Shown here: positions 26,815 through 38,254 of the stretch, piece after piece
How the letters are laid out: each line of letters starts with the position of its first letter
Position numbering within the stretch: the first letter of the stretch is position 1
Source of the DNA: Neptunicella marina
Lineage (GTDB): Bacteria > Pseudomonadota > Gammaproteobacteria > Enterobacterales > Alteromonadaceae
DNA length: 64,000 nt
Reading direction: 5' to 3'
Assembly: GCF_014270035.1 (NCBI RefSeq)
Contig: NZ_JACNEP010000015.1
Location: 1 to 64,000, forward strand
Made by a program: the position numbers and the translations under genes
The notes under the pieces: generated by a model
Database searches by the model: none
Told to the model about the DNA's origin: nothing
The model's input: only the letters and a program-made list of their open reading frames with translations

Positions 26815-29800
26815 ATTGGTTATTTCTCACAAACCACCTCAGCCAGCAACAGCTTAACAACAACAGAAGCATTATTGGCCCGCTAATCCCACCTGATTTT
26901 TTACCGGCCTTAACCTCCAGGACTTTCGTCACTTTGTTGCTTTGTAATTGCCCGTCAGATGCCGTTACCTCAAAACGCATGGGCTCTGTTGTATTTACAT
27001 TGCTCAGCGACACCGTTAGTTGATTGCCATTTTTTAACGTATCCACAATAACACCTGAGGTTTGCTGCCAGTTAAAACTCAACTCATCGTCATCAGCATC
27101 GGATGCTTGAACACTAATAGTCAGCGAATCACCGGCGGTGATAGAGAAACTCTCCAACGCTGGATCGTGGATAACGGGAGCATCATTTTGTGCTTTCACA
27201 TTCAGCGTAACTTTTGCCGCAGCGTTAAGCCTTCCCTGACTATCGGCAACTTGATACTCAAAAACGTCGGTTCCATTGAAGTTAGTATCAGGTGTATACA
27301 CAATTTTGCCCTGCTCTACGCTGGCTACGCCATGATTAGAGGCTTTTGACACGATCAATGACGAATCATCAAGAGGCATCACAGGAAGTTGTTGGGTTGC
27401 AACCGCTTTGTAGGTTTGTTCGGTAACCAGCTCGGAATGTATTGCGACAAAAGGCCTTTGTTGATCATTATTTAATACATCAATACTAACAGATGCATCT
27501 TCATCAACTACCGCACTGTCATTTTGTAATTGCCTGACCCCGTCCCGAACCTGTAAGTTGGCGGTAATTGAGGCAGTTTCGGGTTGATAAGTCACTAATT
27601 TCAGCGTCTTACCATTTGGCGGAATATCCTGCCCCTGACCATCCACATAATAATTTGTCCCAATATCCCCTTGCATATTCTCAGCGCCGATTGTTGCTGA
27701 TTCAGGCATAGAGGGCACATTGATATAATGGAACCAGATATTATCTGTATTTTGCTCAATCCAAAGCTGAAACAGATAAGGACGGATTTCTGTCTTTTCT
27801 CCCATTTCATCTTCAAAATAAGCCAGAATCACATTGTCCCATTCCACCACTAAATAATGACGTTGGTTTAAATTACGTATTGCGGTGCGTAAATAACCAC
27901 TGCCCTGCACAGATTCAGTTTGGTAACCACTTAAGTAAAATTCACTCCATAATGGCGCAATCACATTATTTAAATTATCCGCCTGAGGAAAAGTCTGGTT
28001 AAAGATGGCCGTAAAATCACCAATACTCACGTCGCCCGGCACCACAAAACCATTATCCGAGATCGTCAGGCTGGTATAATCCTGCCCGTTAAATGTAAAG
28101 TGAAAATCCACAACGGCGCCAAAAGAGGCGCATTCAAAACCATTTTCGTTGCACGGCACCGGCATAATGCCCTGCTCTCTCAGCAAAATGGTATCTGGCA
28201 CCTCACTATCAATCAGCTCCATACTTCCGGGTTGCAAGTTACCTTTCCACAACAGCTGATGTTGATCTGGCTTATAGATTAACTGATTTGTCTGGCCATT
28301 TTTGGTTGCAACATCCTCACTGGCCTCAACTAACCCGAGCTCAGCAGGCAATAAAATCTTAAGCTCCGGAGGCGCATCAAACCCTTTATTACGTAACTGA
28401 ACATCTAATTTGAGCATTTGCGAATCTAGTTGATCACTTGTGCGCAAACTGGCACTTAATGCCCCGGCATCGGAAACATCATTGGCATACAAGGCAATGG
28501 GCAAATGCTGGGTGCCATTAGTTAACTCAAAACTCAACTGACCAAATTGCCAGCTTCACGGTGTTGCAAGGCTGGTATCGGCGTGCAGAGAAAAGGTTGC
28601 ACCATCTTGCCCGATTTGTTCCGACTTAATAAAACTATCTATACCATCTAATCTTGCTTCAACAAGTGGGTTCTCAAACTTAACGTTAACGCTCCAGCTG
28701 TCCACAGACTCAGTATTATTCAGCGACACTTTATTACTAAAGGAACAGCCGCCAATACAAGCCCCACTAGCAAAAGATACCTGTTCAAACCCAAGGGCAG
28801 CTCTTAAAGCAGAATCAATATTGATCCGACCCGCCCCCTGCCAGAAGGGACTGGCTTTTTCCACCCCCAAACGAATGTCATCTGTTGCGGTTGAGGTTAA
28901 TGCCGACTTGATTTGCCCCACACTCCAATCTGGATGTTGTTGTTTTAATAATGCCACTGCCCCTGCAGCCTGAGGAGTCGCCATACTCGTTCCTGTCATT
29001 AGTCCAAATACAACGTCATCCTGCTTTACTGAAGTGCGGGAGGTAGATAAAGGCAATCCCCCAAAGCTAAAAATGTCAGGCGATAGTGCAGACAAAACGT
29101 GGGTGCCCGGCGCAGATAAATCCGGTTTTAACACTGCCGGATTATTGTTGGGGCCGGTTGAACTAAAAGGATGCATCATATCCACAAACTGGGGCTCCAC
29201 ATGCGCCTTAAATGTCGCGTCCAGTGTTGCGATGTTTTTACCGGTATAGGCCAGCTCAAATAACGCCAGCCCCGTTTCTCTGGACACACCATAAACGGGA
29301 ATGACATATTCGCCCTCTAATGGCACAAAAGGTTCGATGGTTGCCATTCCAAAAGCACCGCTTTGATAAACCAACACAGCACCACCACCGGCGGATTTCA
29401 CATTTTGCGCAACCTGTTCAAGCGTACACATATGGCGGTAATCAACCATAACCAAAGCGTGTTCAAAAATAGCAGAATTAAACGGTGTGCAACCATCATC
29501 GGCTAACGGCGCAATGCTGTTTAGCGATGCTAACCTGAATTCAGTCGAGGCAAGTGAATAATGATTATCCCCTGGATAGACAGGGTAGTTTTTTGCAGAA
29601 ACCTGTAACGTTTGCCCAAAGTAACGGCCATGAGTCGTGTTCGCCACTGCAATACCCGACTCGATACAAGCCGGGCAATTTATGCTTTTACCCTGAGCTG
29701 AATGCACATCGTTTCCTGCGGCATTCACCATAACCACTCCCAGAGCTTCTGCATTGGCAAAAACCTGACTAAAAATCGAATTGGCCGGATCAGCTGCAGC

Positions 29801-30870
29801 GGCCGCCCCCAGGAATTATTGATAATATCAGCGCCGTCTTTTACCGCCAGTTCCAGCGCCTCCAGCAACATGGTATCCGTACCGGTTGCCGCGCCGCCAG
29901 GCTCTACGTACAAGGCTTTATATATCATCAGATAACTGGCAGGTGCGACACCACCAACTTGCTGATTGACACCATTAAATTCGATATTCACCGGGGTTCC
30001 CAGAGCAATACCTGCCACATGTGAGCCGTGTCCATTAAATCCAAGAGGACTCATATGCTCCTTTTCGTAAACCCATAAACCATGTTGAGCAGGGTCAATC
30101 CAACGTGCCACAATCAATTTTTGATTACAAAACTGTGGGTCACCATTTTCACTGCGACAATAGTCAGGGTGTTGTTTAACGTAGGCGTCGTCAGGAATCT
30201 GCCACTCTGATACAGATCCGTCGCTAAACATGGGGTTATCATTACGTATCCCGGTATCAATCACCGCAATTTTAATACCTTTACCAGCTAGTTGCTGTCC
30301 CCCCACCAGACTCCACGCCTGCGGTGCTTTTATAACCTGCTGCCCCGGCGTCGCGCTGATGTAACGCTTTTTTACAGGGTAAACAGCCTTTACGCCAGGC
30401 AAACTTGCAAGTTTGGCAGCTGATGCACGACTACTTTTGACTGCCAATCCATTAAATAAAAACTGATACTGATGCTCTATCTGCAAGTCCGTAATGTGAG
30501 CCTTTGCTACTGTTACAAATTTCTGCTGTGCCCGACTAAGCTCCGCGACATAGGCCAGTTTTAACGCCTGAGCAGAAGAATTAACTTTTGACTGTTTTGC
30601 ACTTGCAGATTGCGATTGCATAAAACGGCTAAGTGGTGCTTTTTGTAACTGCACAAAATAGCGGTCAGCAAGCACTTGTGTATTAGGTTTATGGTCAGTG
30701 CCCGCAATACTTTTTGGCATTGCCCGCACCTGTGCAGGGAGTAATTCAGTGCTTTGCACATGTAATGTCACAATGGTAAATAAAAGACATAACTTACAGA
30801 TAATTTTCACTGTTCTTCTATACGGAACATTAATCACTTTCAGATTCCTTCCAAAAACAAAATTGCACAT
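26804..30870 (-). pseudogene. Large secreted subtilase (S8), broken by a frameshift and an in-frame stop
   Basis: Three fragments (29725-30870, 28556-29737, 26804-28537) together encode one extracellular serine protease of about 1355 residues. Order: signal peptide (KLCLLFTIVTLHV), inhibitor-I9-like propeptide, S8 domain with Asp (IAVIDTGI), His (GHGSHVAGIALG) and Asn (NNSWG), a PA-type insert, Ser (GTSMATPQAAG), then beta-sandwich and cadherin-like repeats (VVDEDASVSIDVLNND), and a C-terminal GG-hydrophobic-basic tail resembling GlyGly-CTERM. The first break is one base missing in the G run complementary to 29806-29810, right after NNSWG; adding one G restores GAAAADPANSIFSQVF. The second is TGA at 28556-28558, in frame with both sides. 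Neither half alone has the whole catalytic set. The true start may be GTG at 30837, which AAGGA precedes. Confidence 0.85.
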
Positions 30871-31114
30871 TTTTCAGTCAAAATTGTGCATGAGTTTTAG
30901 GGGATTAACCTGAACAAATCTTAATCAATTGTAATTTTGTGTAATGCTAAAACCTACCATTTAAACTCGATTTGAAAAGGGATAAGTCCCCCTTCTACAG
31001 GGTAATTCTGCATATACAAAAATTAATCATGAGTAACTACTGCACACCACTGCCTGTCTGTAGTAGTATTATTTTACAAGCACTTAACAACTATAAATAA
31101 AGCTAACTATCTGA

Positions 31115-32617
31115 ATGCAAAAACAAAAACCGGAACTTTCATTTTGGCAGATATGGAATTTATGCTTTGGATACTTTGGCATTCAATTTGGCTTTTCCCT
31201 GCAAAACGCCAACTTCGGGCGCATTTTTGAAACCCTGGGCGCCAGTTATTCCAACATGGCCATTTTGTTTGTTGCCGCCCCTATTACCGGCCTGATTGTA
31301 CAACCACTAATTGGGCACATGAGTGACCGCACCTGGAATCGATTTGGGCGGCGCAGCCCTTACTTTCTCGGTGGGGCATTAGCGGCCAGCGCTGCACTAT
31401 TTATCATGCCCAACTCCCCAATGTTGTGGGTGGCAGCCGGCATGTTATGGATTATGGATGCCTCAATTAACGTATGTATGGAGCCGACCCGCGCGTTTGT
31501 GGGGGATATGTTGCCCAAGCAACAACGCCCCCTGGGTTATGCCATGCAAACCCTGTTTATTGGCATAGCATCAGTTATTGCATCGGCATTACCCTGGCTT
31601 CTGACCAACTATTTTGGAGTAAGTAATAGCGCCGCTGCGGGTGTCATTCCAGACTCGGTTAAATACGCGTTTTATAGTGGCGCCAGCATCATGTTAATTG
31701 CGGTTGGCTGGACTTTTTTCACTACCCAAGAATACAGCCCGGAGCAACTCAAAACCTTTGCTGAAAATGATAATGAGGAAAACTGCCGTCAGGCATTAAG
31801 CCAGGATAAACGCAGCGCAACTGAGTTTATTAAAGCCGGTAAAAAGTGGGTTATTGGTGGACTGATTAGCGCCTTGGCAATGCAAATTTTCATTCAGTAT
31901 TTACATAACGGCGTATTTATTTTGGCCCTATCAGCAGTGGCATTTGGCTTGTGTCAGTTTGCAGCAGGTTACCTGCTGGAGAAAAACGCTGAAAATGGTT
32001 TTACTCATATCATGCAGGATTTATTTGCCATGCCGCCCACCATGAAAAAACTTGCCTCAGTGCAGTTTTTTAGCTGGTTTCCGTTTTTTGCCATGTGGGC
32101 ATACCTAACCGCGGCCGTTACCTCTTTTCATTTTGGCACGACAATCCCTACCGATGAGGCCTACAACCAGGGCGCCAACTGGGCGGGCATGCTGCATTCA
32201 ACCTATAACGCTGCGACTATTTTGGCGGCGATTTTGATTCCACTAATGGTGCGTCGATTCAGCTTGCGTTTTGCCCACATCATTAACTTATGTTTGGGTG
32301 GTCTGGGCTTTATTTCATTTGCCTTTATTCAGGATCCTGACTGGTTATTGCTGGCAATGACAGGCGTGGGTTTTGCGTGGGCATCAATACTGGGTATGCC
32401 TTATGTACTGCTTTCTAACGCCATTCCTTATCAAAAAATGGGCGTGTATATGGGCATTTCCAATTTATTTATTGTGTTGCCACAAATAGTAGCCGCAAGC
32501 GTATTGGGCATGATGGTGCATAACTGGTTTAACGACCAACCTATTTATGCGATTGTGGCTGGCGGCGTCAGTATGCTGATCGCCGCCCTGCTCACGTTGC
32601 GGATTAAGGATGAATAA
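31115..32617 (+). CDS. MFS sugar transporter of the SLC45/GPH-like type
   Basis: A 500-residue, twelve-span major-facilitator permease. The family marker between spans 2 and 3 is [18 protein letters not shown], with [18 protein letters not shown] at the start, both typical of proton-coupled disaccharide transporters (plant SUC, animal SLC45, bacterial maltose/sucrose carriers). Substrate is probably an alpha-glucoside or sucrose, by inference; no glycosidase or amylosucrase gene adjoins it here. It is a single gene, divergent from the broken protease, with a 244-base intergenic region between them in which I saw no clear regulator site. Confidence 0.88.
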   Translation: MQKQKPELSFWQIWNLCFGYFGIQFGFSLQNANFGRIFETLGASYSNMAILFVAAPITGLIVQPLIGHMSDRTWNRFGRRSPYFLGGALAASAALFIMPNSPMLWVAAGMLWIMDASINVCMEPTRAFVGDMLPKQQRPLGYAMQTLFIGIASVIASALPWLLTNYFGVSNSAAAGVIPDSVKYAFYSGASIMLIAVGWTFFTTQEYSPEQLKTFAENDNEENCRQALSQDKRSATEFIKAGKKWVIGGLISALAMQIFIQYLHNGVFILALSAVAFGLCQFAAGYLLEKNAENGFTHIMQDLFAMPPTMKKLASVQFFSWFPFFAMWAYLTAAVTSFHFGTTIPTDEAYNQGANWAGMLHSTYNAATILAAILIPLMVRRFSLRFAHIINLCLGGLGFISFAFIQDPDWLLLAMTGVGFAWASILGMPYVLLSNAIPYQKMGVYMGISNLFIVLPQIVAASVLGMMVHNWFNDQPIYAIVAGGVSMLIAALLTLRIKDE

Positions 32618-32896
32618 CGGCTTTTAGGCCAATTGCCCTTAATGCCGGATGTTAACCAGAATATATAGAAGCGAAAATTCAGTCGCCATTCAGCCCGGTC
32701 AACTTACTCTTTAGCCATGATGCATTCAGGATACGAATAGAAACGTCACTTTTATCAGTTTTTGCTGACCAGAAAAATTAAATTATCTTTTTATAATCAA
32801 CATCTTTCACGTCAGCCAAAGATAGGAGTAAACTAAAAAGGAAAATAATAAATCAACGTTAAGGCAGTATCTGCGCCACAGAAATTAAGAGGACAT

Positions 32897-33244
32897 ATGT
32901 TTCGCACCACATCAATAATGAACAGTTTAACGCTATGTGCTTTTCTGTTGATGTTTGTTACATCCTCAGCCCTTGCTTTGCCAGAACAAAAGCAGCAACA
33001 ACAAAAACGCCAAATTCAGCGTGATCCGCCCAAAGTGCAACAGCGACGCGAGCACATTGATCGTTCACAAGCCATTCAGCGTGCACGACGTGAAACACAG
33101 GGACGGGTACTAAAAGTCAACCAGAACCGGGAGCGTTTCCAAATTAAAATGTTGCAGAAATCAGGCCGGGTGCGCTCCATTCATGTTGACAAGCACTCAG
33201 GTGAAGTCACCAATCCTAAACCCAGAACCAAGGATAATCGGTAA
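32897..33244 (+). CDS. Exported PepSY-like protein upstream of a two-component system
   Basis: A 115-residue exported protein. The signal peptide runs to about residue 28 (LTLCAFLLMFVTSSALA). The mature part is strongly basic and Gln/Arg-rich, then has a PepSY-like unit: SQAIQRARRETQGRVLKVNQ followed by KMLQKSGRVRSIHVDKHSG. PepSY proteins are often found next to regulator/kinase pairs and may inhibit or tune periplasmic sensing. Its stop overlaps the response-regulator ATG (TAATG), so the three genes form an operon. A ligand role for the kinase is inference. Confidence 0.8.
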   Translation: MFRTTSIMNSLTLCAFLLMFVTSSALALPEQKQQQQKRQIQRDPPKVQQRREHIDRSQAIQRARRETQGRVLKVNQNRERFQIKMLQKSGRVRSIHVDKHSGEVTNPKPRTKDNR

Positions 33245-33918
33245 TGAGATTGCTGGTAGTAGAAGATGACAGCCGTTTATTAATGCAACTGGATGCATTT
33301 TTAAGACAAAGTGGCTTTAGCGTGGATTTAGCCGATAACGGCGAACATGGCTTATTCCTTATTCAGGAATATCCTTACGACCTAGCCATCATTGACATTG
33401 GTTTGCCTAAAATTGATGGTCTTGAACTGATTCAACAGGCACGTAAAAACCATGTGAACTGCCCTATTCTTATTTTGACTGCCCGTGATCGATGGCAGGA
33501 AAAAGTCGAAGGATTAGACAGTGGTGCCGATGATTACCTGACAAAACCCTTCCATAATGAAGAATTACTGGCTCGGGTTAAAGCCCATATTCGTCGTTCA
33601 TCAGGTCAATCTAATCCGCTTATTGAAAAAGGCCCATTGGTACTGGATACCCGCGCTGAAGAAGTAAAAGTCAATGATATATCAATTGATCTCACCGCCT
33701 ACGAATACAAAGTGCTGGAATACCTCGCGCTAAATCCGGATAAAATCGTGTCTAAAACCGAATTAACCGAGCACATTTATGATCAGGATTTTGATCTCGA
33801 CAGCAATGTTATCGAAGTCTTTATTGGGCGTTTACGTAAAAAGCTCGATCCACAAAATAGTTTTAATCCCATTGAAACAATGCGAGGACGTGGTTACCGC
33901 CTGAATCGTCACCTGTGA
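33244..33918 (+). CDS. OmpR-family response regulator (PhoP-like)
   Basis: A 224-residue response regulator. The receiver domain has the acidic pair in VVEDDSR, phospho-acceptor D51 in AIIDIGLPKIDG, and the conserved lysine in DDYLTKPF. The C-terminal winged helix (residues about 125-222) ends with the usual RGRGYRL. It overlaps the kinase start by four bases (GTGA). Overall it looks like the PhoP/QseB group; the regulon is unknown. Confidence 0.94.
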   Translation: MRLLVVEDDSRLLMQLDAFLRQSGFSVDLADNGEHGLFLIQEYPYDLAIIDIGLPKIDGLELIQQARKNHVNCPILILTARDRWQEKVEGLDSGADDYLTKPFHNEELLARVKAHIRRSSGQSNPLIEKGPLVLDTRAEEVKVNDISIDLTAYEYKVLEYLALNPDKIVSKTELTEHIYDQDFDLDSNVIEVFIGRLRKKLDPQNSFNPIETMRGRGYRLNRHL

Positions 33919-35231
33919 AAAAACTCTCACTTAAACGCCGCAGTACCATTGCCGCATTAATTGTGGTGTTTATTTTTATTCCATTAACTGCACTAACGCT
34001 GGAACAGGCTTTTGTAAACAGCTTAACCCAATCCATGTATCAGCAACTTAGCATTCAGAATCTGGGTTTGATTTCTGAATTTGAACTTGAAGACGGCGAA
34101 GTTCATATGCCCCAATTGCTGTTCAATGAACAGTTTAACTTACCGGATTCAGGCACATATGCCTTTATCAATATGCATCTTATCCCCGCCTGGCAATCGG
34201 CATCCTCAATAGAATGGAAATCGCCTCCGGTACTCGAACAACCGGCGGTAGGCGATGAAATAAGACAAGTTATTATCCTCGATAATGAAGAATATTTTCA
34301 GTACAGCTATACCGCAGAATTCGAAGATAATGATCTGTATTTTCCAATTACCTTCCATATCCTGCAAAGTAAAACCGTATTTAATATGGAAGTTTCTAAC
34401 TTTAGGCAAACCCTGTGGTACTGGATGGGTATGATCGCGTTTTTCCTGATATTTACTCTGGTGTTTAGTTTATCTGCGGCATTGCAGCCGATAGGTCATT
34501 TAATTAAACAACTCCAGAAAATAGAGCAAGGTCAGTCTGACAATATTTCAGGTCACTATCCAACTGAATTGGAACACCTTAAATCGAACATAAACCATCT
34601 GTTGGCGGTCGAACAAAAGCAACGTTTGCGTTATCAACACAGTTTAAGTGACCTCGCACATAGTTTAAAAACGCCATTGGCAGTATTAACCAATATGCAA
34701 AATATGCCTTCCGATGCAAATGCCCCCTTGCAACAAATTAAAAATCAAATTGAAAGGCAATTAAAACGTGCTGTAGGTGGCAAAGGTACAGGCTGGAAAC
34801 AAGCGGTTGATGTACCGCCGGTGTTAAATCAACTGGTCAATGCAATGCACAAAGTTTATCAACATAAGTCGCTATCAATCAGTTTAAAAGCTGATAAACA
34901 ATGCCGCTTTTTGGGTGATAAAACCGATTTACTGGAATTATTAGGTAATGTGATCGATAACGCCTGTAAAGCAGCCAGACACAAAGTGCAAATTGCAGCT
35001 CAACAAAACGAAAATCAGTTACTGATTACGGTAGAAGATGATGGGCCAGGGATCCCATTGCAACAACGTGAAGCTATGATGGACAGAGGCGCCCGGTTAG
35101 ATACCTATGGCGAAGGTCAGGGTATTGGCATGGCCATCGTGGCAGACTTACTTTATGCCTACGATGGCCAGTTTGATGTGACAGAATCAATCCTGGGCGG
35201 AGCCAGAATTATCTTAACGTTTGATTCCTGA
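33915..35231 (+). CDS. Sensor histidine kinase (PhoQ-like)
   Basis: A 438-residue inner-membrane kinase starting with GTG. Two membrane spans (residues about 11-30 and 168-188) bracket a periplasmic sensor domain of about 135 residues containing many acidic residues. A HAMP-like linker follows, then the H box SDLAHSLKTPL with H249, the N box VIDNACKAA, and the G1/G2 boxes VEDDGPGIP and GQGIGMAIV. An acidic periplasmic face is what a divalent-cation or cationic-peptide sensor of the PhoQ type would show, but this is inference. Its stop is two bases from the convergent permease stop, with no terminator between. Confidence 0.92.
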   Translation: MKKLSLKRRSTIAALIVVFIFIPLTALTLEQAFVNSLTQSMYQQLSIQNLGLISEFELEDGEVHMPQLLFNEQFNLPDSGTYAFINMHLIPAWQSASSIEWKSPPVLEQPAVGDEIRQVIILDNEEYFQYSYTAEFEDNDLYFPITFHILQSKTVFNMEVSNFRQTLWYWMGMIAFFLIFTLVFSLSAALQPIGHLIKQLQKIEQGQSDNISGHYPTELEHLKSNINHLLAVEQKQRLRYQHSLSDLAHSLKTPLAVLTNMQNMPSDANAPLQQIKNQIERQLKRAVGGKGTGWKQAVDVPPVLNQLVNAMHKVYQHKSLSISLKADKQCRFLGDKTDLLELLGNVIDNACKAARHKVQIAAQQNENQLLITVEDDGPGIPLQQREAMMDRGARLDTYGEGQGIGMAIVADLLYAYDGQFDVTESILGGARIILTFDS

Positions 35232-35232
35232 T

Positions 35233-36270
35233 TTATTTGGCATCGGGCTTTTCCAACCCTAAATTTTCTGAACCTAATAAAGTCGCCAGCCATCGACTAT
35301 CGTTATTACTTTCCAGCGCGATTTTAACAATCATGGTCAACGGTACTGATAACAACATTCCCACGGCCCCTAACAACCACCCCCAGAAAATCAAAGACAG
35401 AAATACGACTAAGGTTGATAAACCCAGTCCCCTCCCCATAAACTTTGGCTCAACAACGTTGCCCATTAGCATATTGATAAATACATATCCCAAAGCAACA
35501 ATCCCCGCCTCAGCACTGCCCAGTTGCACCCAGGCCAGCAATACCGCAGGAAGCGCCGCAATAATTGAACCAATATTAGGCACATAGTTGAGTAAAAACG
35601 CGAAAACCGCCCACAACATCACATGGTCAACACCCACCGCCCATAATAATAAGCCTGCCAGTACACCCGTTGCTAAACTGACACCGGTTTTTATCGCCAG
35701 ATAGTTTTTTACTGATAATAAAAATTTGTCGATATGCTGCATCTTCATTGCTGGGTCATCCAGCGCTATGTGTACCTTACGCGGAAAACTCTCTGCCTCA
35801 AACAACATAAATACCACGGTCAACAAAATGAGCATAAAGTTAGCCATGACACCACCGAGTCCACTTAACAAATTACTCGCCAATCCCATTGCCATGCCTG
35901 GATCAAACTGGGTCATCAGTTGTTTTTTATCCAGCTGAATATCGAGCTGTTTTAGTTGTTCGGACACCCACACAATTTTCCCGCTTAATGCCTCCTGATA
36001 CTGAGGCAACTTATCGCTGAAGTTATTCATCGACTGTCCGACTAATGCCGCCAGCACCATTCCAAGAAACACCACCATCAGGATCACACACATAATGGAT
36101 AACCAACGCGGTACTTTGTAGCGACTGGCCAGTTCAATCAGCGGATAACAGGAAATGGCGATAAAAATGGAAAGTAAAAACGGAACCAATAAGGTGCTGG
36201 CTGTTTTTATCCCTGCTAAAACAATGACAACGGCTGCCATAATCAACAACATTCGGGTGGGTTTGGTCAT
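35233..36270 (-). CDS. AI-2E family transporter (PerM/YdiK-like)
   Basis: A 345-residue multispanning inner-membrane protein of the AI-2 exporter (AI-2E) family. Features are the N-terminal paired hydrophobic segments (MLLIMAAVVIVLAG, LLVPFLLSIFIAISCYPLIEL), the long amphipathic section with LPQYQEALSGKI, and the C-terminal FLLNYVPNIGSIIAALPAVLLAW and GLGLSTLVVFLSLIFWGWLLG. Family members export diverse small molecules or act in Na+/H+ exchange; substrate is undecidable here. It is a single gene convergent with the kinase operon. Confidence 0.9.
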   Translation of the reverse strand: MTKPTRMLLIMAAVVIVLAGIKTASTLLVPFLLSIFIAISCYPLIELASRYKVPRWLSIMCVILMVVFLGMVLAALVGQSMNNFSDKLPQYQEALSGKIVWVSEQLKQLDIQLDKKQLMTQFDPGMAMGLASNLLSGLGGVMANFMLILLTVVFMLFEAESFPRKVHIALDDPAMKMQHIDKFLLSVKNYLAIKTGVSLATGVLAGLLLWAVGVDHVMLWAVFAFLLNYVPNIGSIIAALPAVLLAWVQLGSAEAGIVALGYVFINMLMGNVVEPKFMGRGLGLSTLVVFLSLIFWGWLLGAVGMLLSVPLTMIVKIALESNNDSRWLATLLGSENLGLEKPDAK

Positions 36271-36402
36271 AATAAATCCCTGAATTTTAACTAAGTTTAA
36301 CCTACCAGATTCCCAATGCAGTTAACATTATCTATTTGATATTAGAGCCTTCACTTTACGAATTTGATACACTTTGACTCTGTTTACCAATACGGAATCA
36401 CT

Positions 36403-36771
36403 ATGCTCAATCAGGACCTGGCCACTATACGTATAAAAAATCTTCGTTTACGTACTTTTATTGGTATTAAAGAAGAAGAAATTAACAACAAGCAGGATGT
36501 AGTGATCAATATTAAAATCCAGTATCTGGCTGAACAAGCAACCCAGTCTGAAGATATCCATGACGCATTAAATTACCGTACTATCACCAAAAAAGTGATA
36601 AGTCTGGTGGAAAATAATCGTTTTTCGTTACTGGAAAAACTAACAGCAGAAGTACTTTCCATTGCCAGCCAACACGAATGGGTGACGTTTGCCGAGGTTG
36701 AAATCGATAAACCTCACGCTCTGCGCTTTGCCGATTCAGTTTCAATGAGTCTGTCTTACAATAAAAAGTGA
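36403..36771 (+). CDS. folX: Dihydroneopterin triphosphate 2'-epimerase FolX
   Basis: A 122-residue tunnelling-fold enzyme that epimerises 7,8-dihydroneopterin triphosphate (dihydromonapterin branch). Sequence closely follows E. coli Fol[46 protein letters not shown] and [20 protein letters not shown]. These FolX-specific segments separate it from the aldolase FolB. The open frame reaches back to 36364, but CGGA lies a few bases before ATG 36403, which gives the family N-terminus. No folM or phenylalanine hydroxylase genes are nearby. Confidence 0.95.
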   Translation: MLNQDLATIRIKNLRLRTFIGIKEEEINNKQDVVINIKIQYLAEQATQSEDIHDALNYRTITKKVISLVENNRFSLLEKLTAEVLSIASQHEWVTFAEVEIDKPHALRFADSVSMSLSYNKK

Positions 36772-36943
36772 TCTGATTACTTAAATATTACGTACTGACA
36801 CTAATATAAATCACCTGAACCAGTGTACTGCGTTCAGGTTTTACTACATATTAACTTCACGGAGTGGAGTTTTATTTGCATGTCAGACGTACCGTAAAAG
36901 AGGGGAAAACATATTCGGACGTTCATCCAACTCTGGGCTCTTC

Positions 36944-38254
36944 ATGTTCAACAAACGCTTAAAGAACCAATTAATTGAACTACAACAAGTCAATACCAAC
37001 CAGCAGGCATATATAGAATCCATCCGCAATCATGTGGCTTACATTGAATTTACCCCAACAGGAGAGGTGACATATGTTAACTCACTGTTTTTAAATGTGG
37101 TGGGCTATTCACAGCAAGAGATTGTTAATCAACATCACAAAATATTTTGTGACCCCGCATACGCTCACAGCCAGCAATATAAACAATTTTGGCGCGACTT
37201 GGCTGATGGCAAAGTGAAACAAGGCTTGTTTAAACGATTAGACAAACAACAAAATACCCTGTGGCTGGATGCAACTTATTTTCCCGTTGTTATTAACGGC
37301 AAAGTACAAAAAGTAGTCAAGATTGCCTCAGATAATACTACTCATTATACCCACTTACAGCGCCAGCTGTCAGTGGCTGAAGCCTTGGATAAAGCACTGG
37401 CGATAATCGAATTTGAACCGGATGGTCATATTATTACCGCAAATAAAAACTTTTTAGAGACTATGGGTTACGCTCTGAGAGACATCCAATCTAAGCACCA
37501 TCGCATGTTCTGTCATGAAGCCTTCTATCAGGAGAATCCGGCTTTTTGGCAACAGTTAGCCGGTGGTCAGTACAAACAGGGACAATTTGAGCGTAAAAAT
37601 GCTAATGGCGACAGTATATGGCTGGAAGCAACCTATATCCCCATTTTTGATGATAACGGTCAGGTCTGTAAAATCATTAAATTTGCCAGTGATATCACTG
37701 AACGAATTAATCAAAATCAGGCGATAAAACAAGCCGCAGAAATTGCCTATCACGCTTCAAATCACACAACAACTTTGTCACAGGATGGAAGTAATCTATT
37801 AAAGGATACTATTGATTATTCACGTAACATTGACCATCAGGTAGAACTTGCAGTTGAGTTAATTGAACAACTCAATACTCAGTCCAGCCAGATTAGTACA
37901 ATTGTATCAACCATTACCCAAATAGCGGATCAAACCAACCTGCTTGCATTAAATGCCGCAATTGAAGCCGCCAGAGCAGGAGAATCCGGCCGCGGTTTTG
38001 CAGTGGTAGCAGATGAAGTCAGATTACTGGCCTCGCGAACCACCAGTTCAACCGATGAAATTGGTGATGTTGTTAAACACAATCAACAATTAACCAGTAA
38101 TATCACTAGGCAAATTTCATCAGTGGCCCAGTCGGTGAAAAAGAGTAATGAACTGATTTCGGATGTATCCACTGTGATTGAAAAAATCGCAGGAAGCGCA
38201 CAAAACGTTACCGATACAGTGTCATCATTATCGATAGACAGGAAAGCGGGCTAA
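36944..38254 (+). CDS. Soluble PAS-PAS methyl-accepting chemotaxis-type protein
   Basis: A 436-residue cytoplasmic receptor with no membrane span. Two PAS domains (residues about 25-125 and 145-250; repeated motif pair [17 protein letters not shown] and [17 protein letters not shown]) precede an MCP signalling coiled coil with hairpin tip [34 protein letters not shown] near residues 326-360. This is the layout of BdlA-like and Aer-like redox or biofilm-dispersal sensors; PAS cofactor (haem or FAD) is not determined. The stop codon lies inside the terminator stem. No che genes are near. Confidence 0.9.
   Translation: MFNKRLKNQLIELQQVNTNQQAYIESIRNHVAYIEFTPTGEVTYVNSLFLNVVGYSQQEIVNQHHKIFCDPAYAHSQQYKQFWRDLADGKVKQGLFKRLDKQQNTLWLDATYFPVVINGKVQKVVKIASDNTTHYTHLQRQLSVAEALDKALAIIEFEPDGHIITANKNFLETMGYALRDIQSKHHRMFCHEAFYQENPAFWQQLAGGQYKQGQFERKNANGDSIWLEATYIPIFDDNGQVCKIIKFASDITERINQNQAIKQAAEIAYHASNHTTTLSQDGSNLLKDTIDYSRNIDHQVELAVELIEQLNTQSSQISTIVSTITQIADQTNLLALNAAIEAARAGESGRGFAVVADEVRLLASRTTSSTDEIGDVVKHNQQLTSNITRQISSVAQSVKKSNELISDVSTVIEKIAGSAQNVTDTVSSLSIDRKAG

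Noticed and set aside
28556-28558. Selenocysteine recoding of the TGA in the subtilase
   Set aside because: No selenocysteine position is known in this part of subtilases, no hairpin of the right kind was seen downstream, and the gene also has a frameshift.
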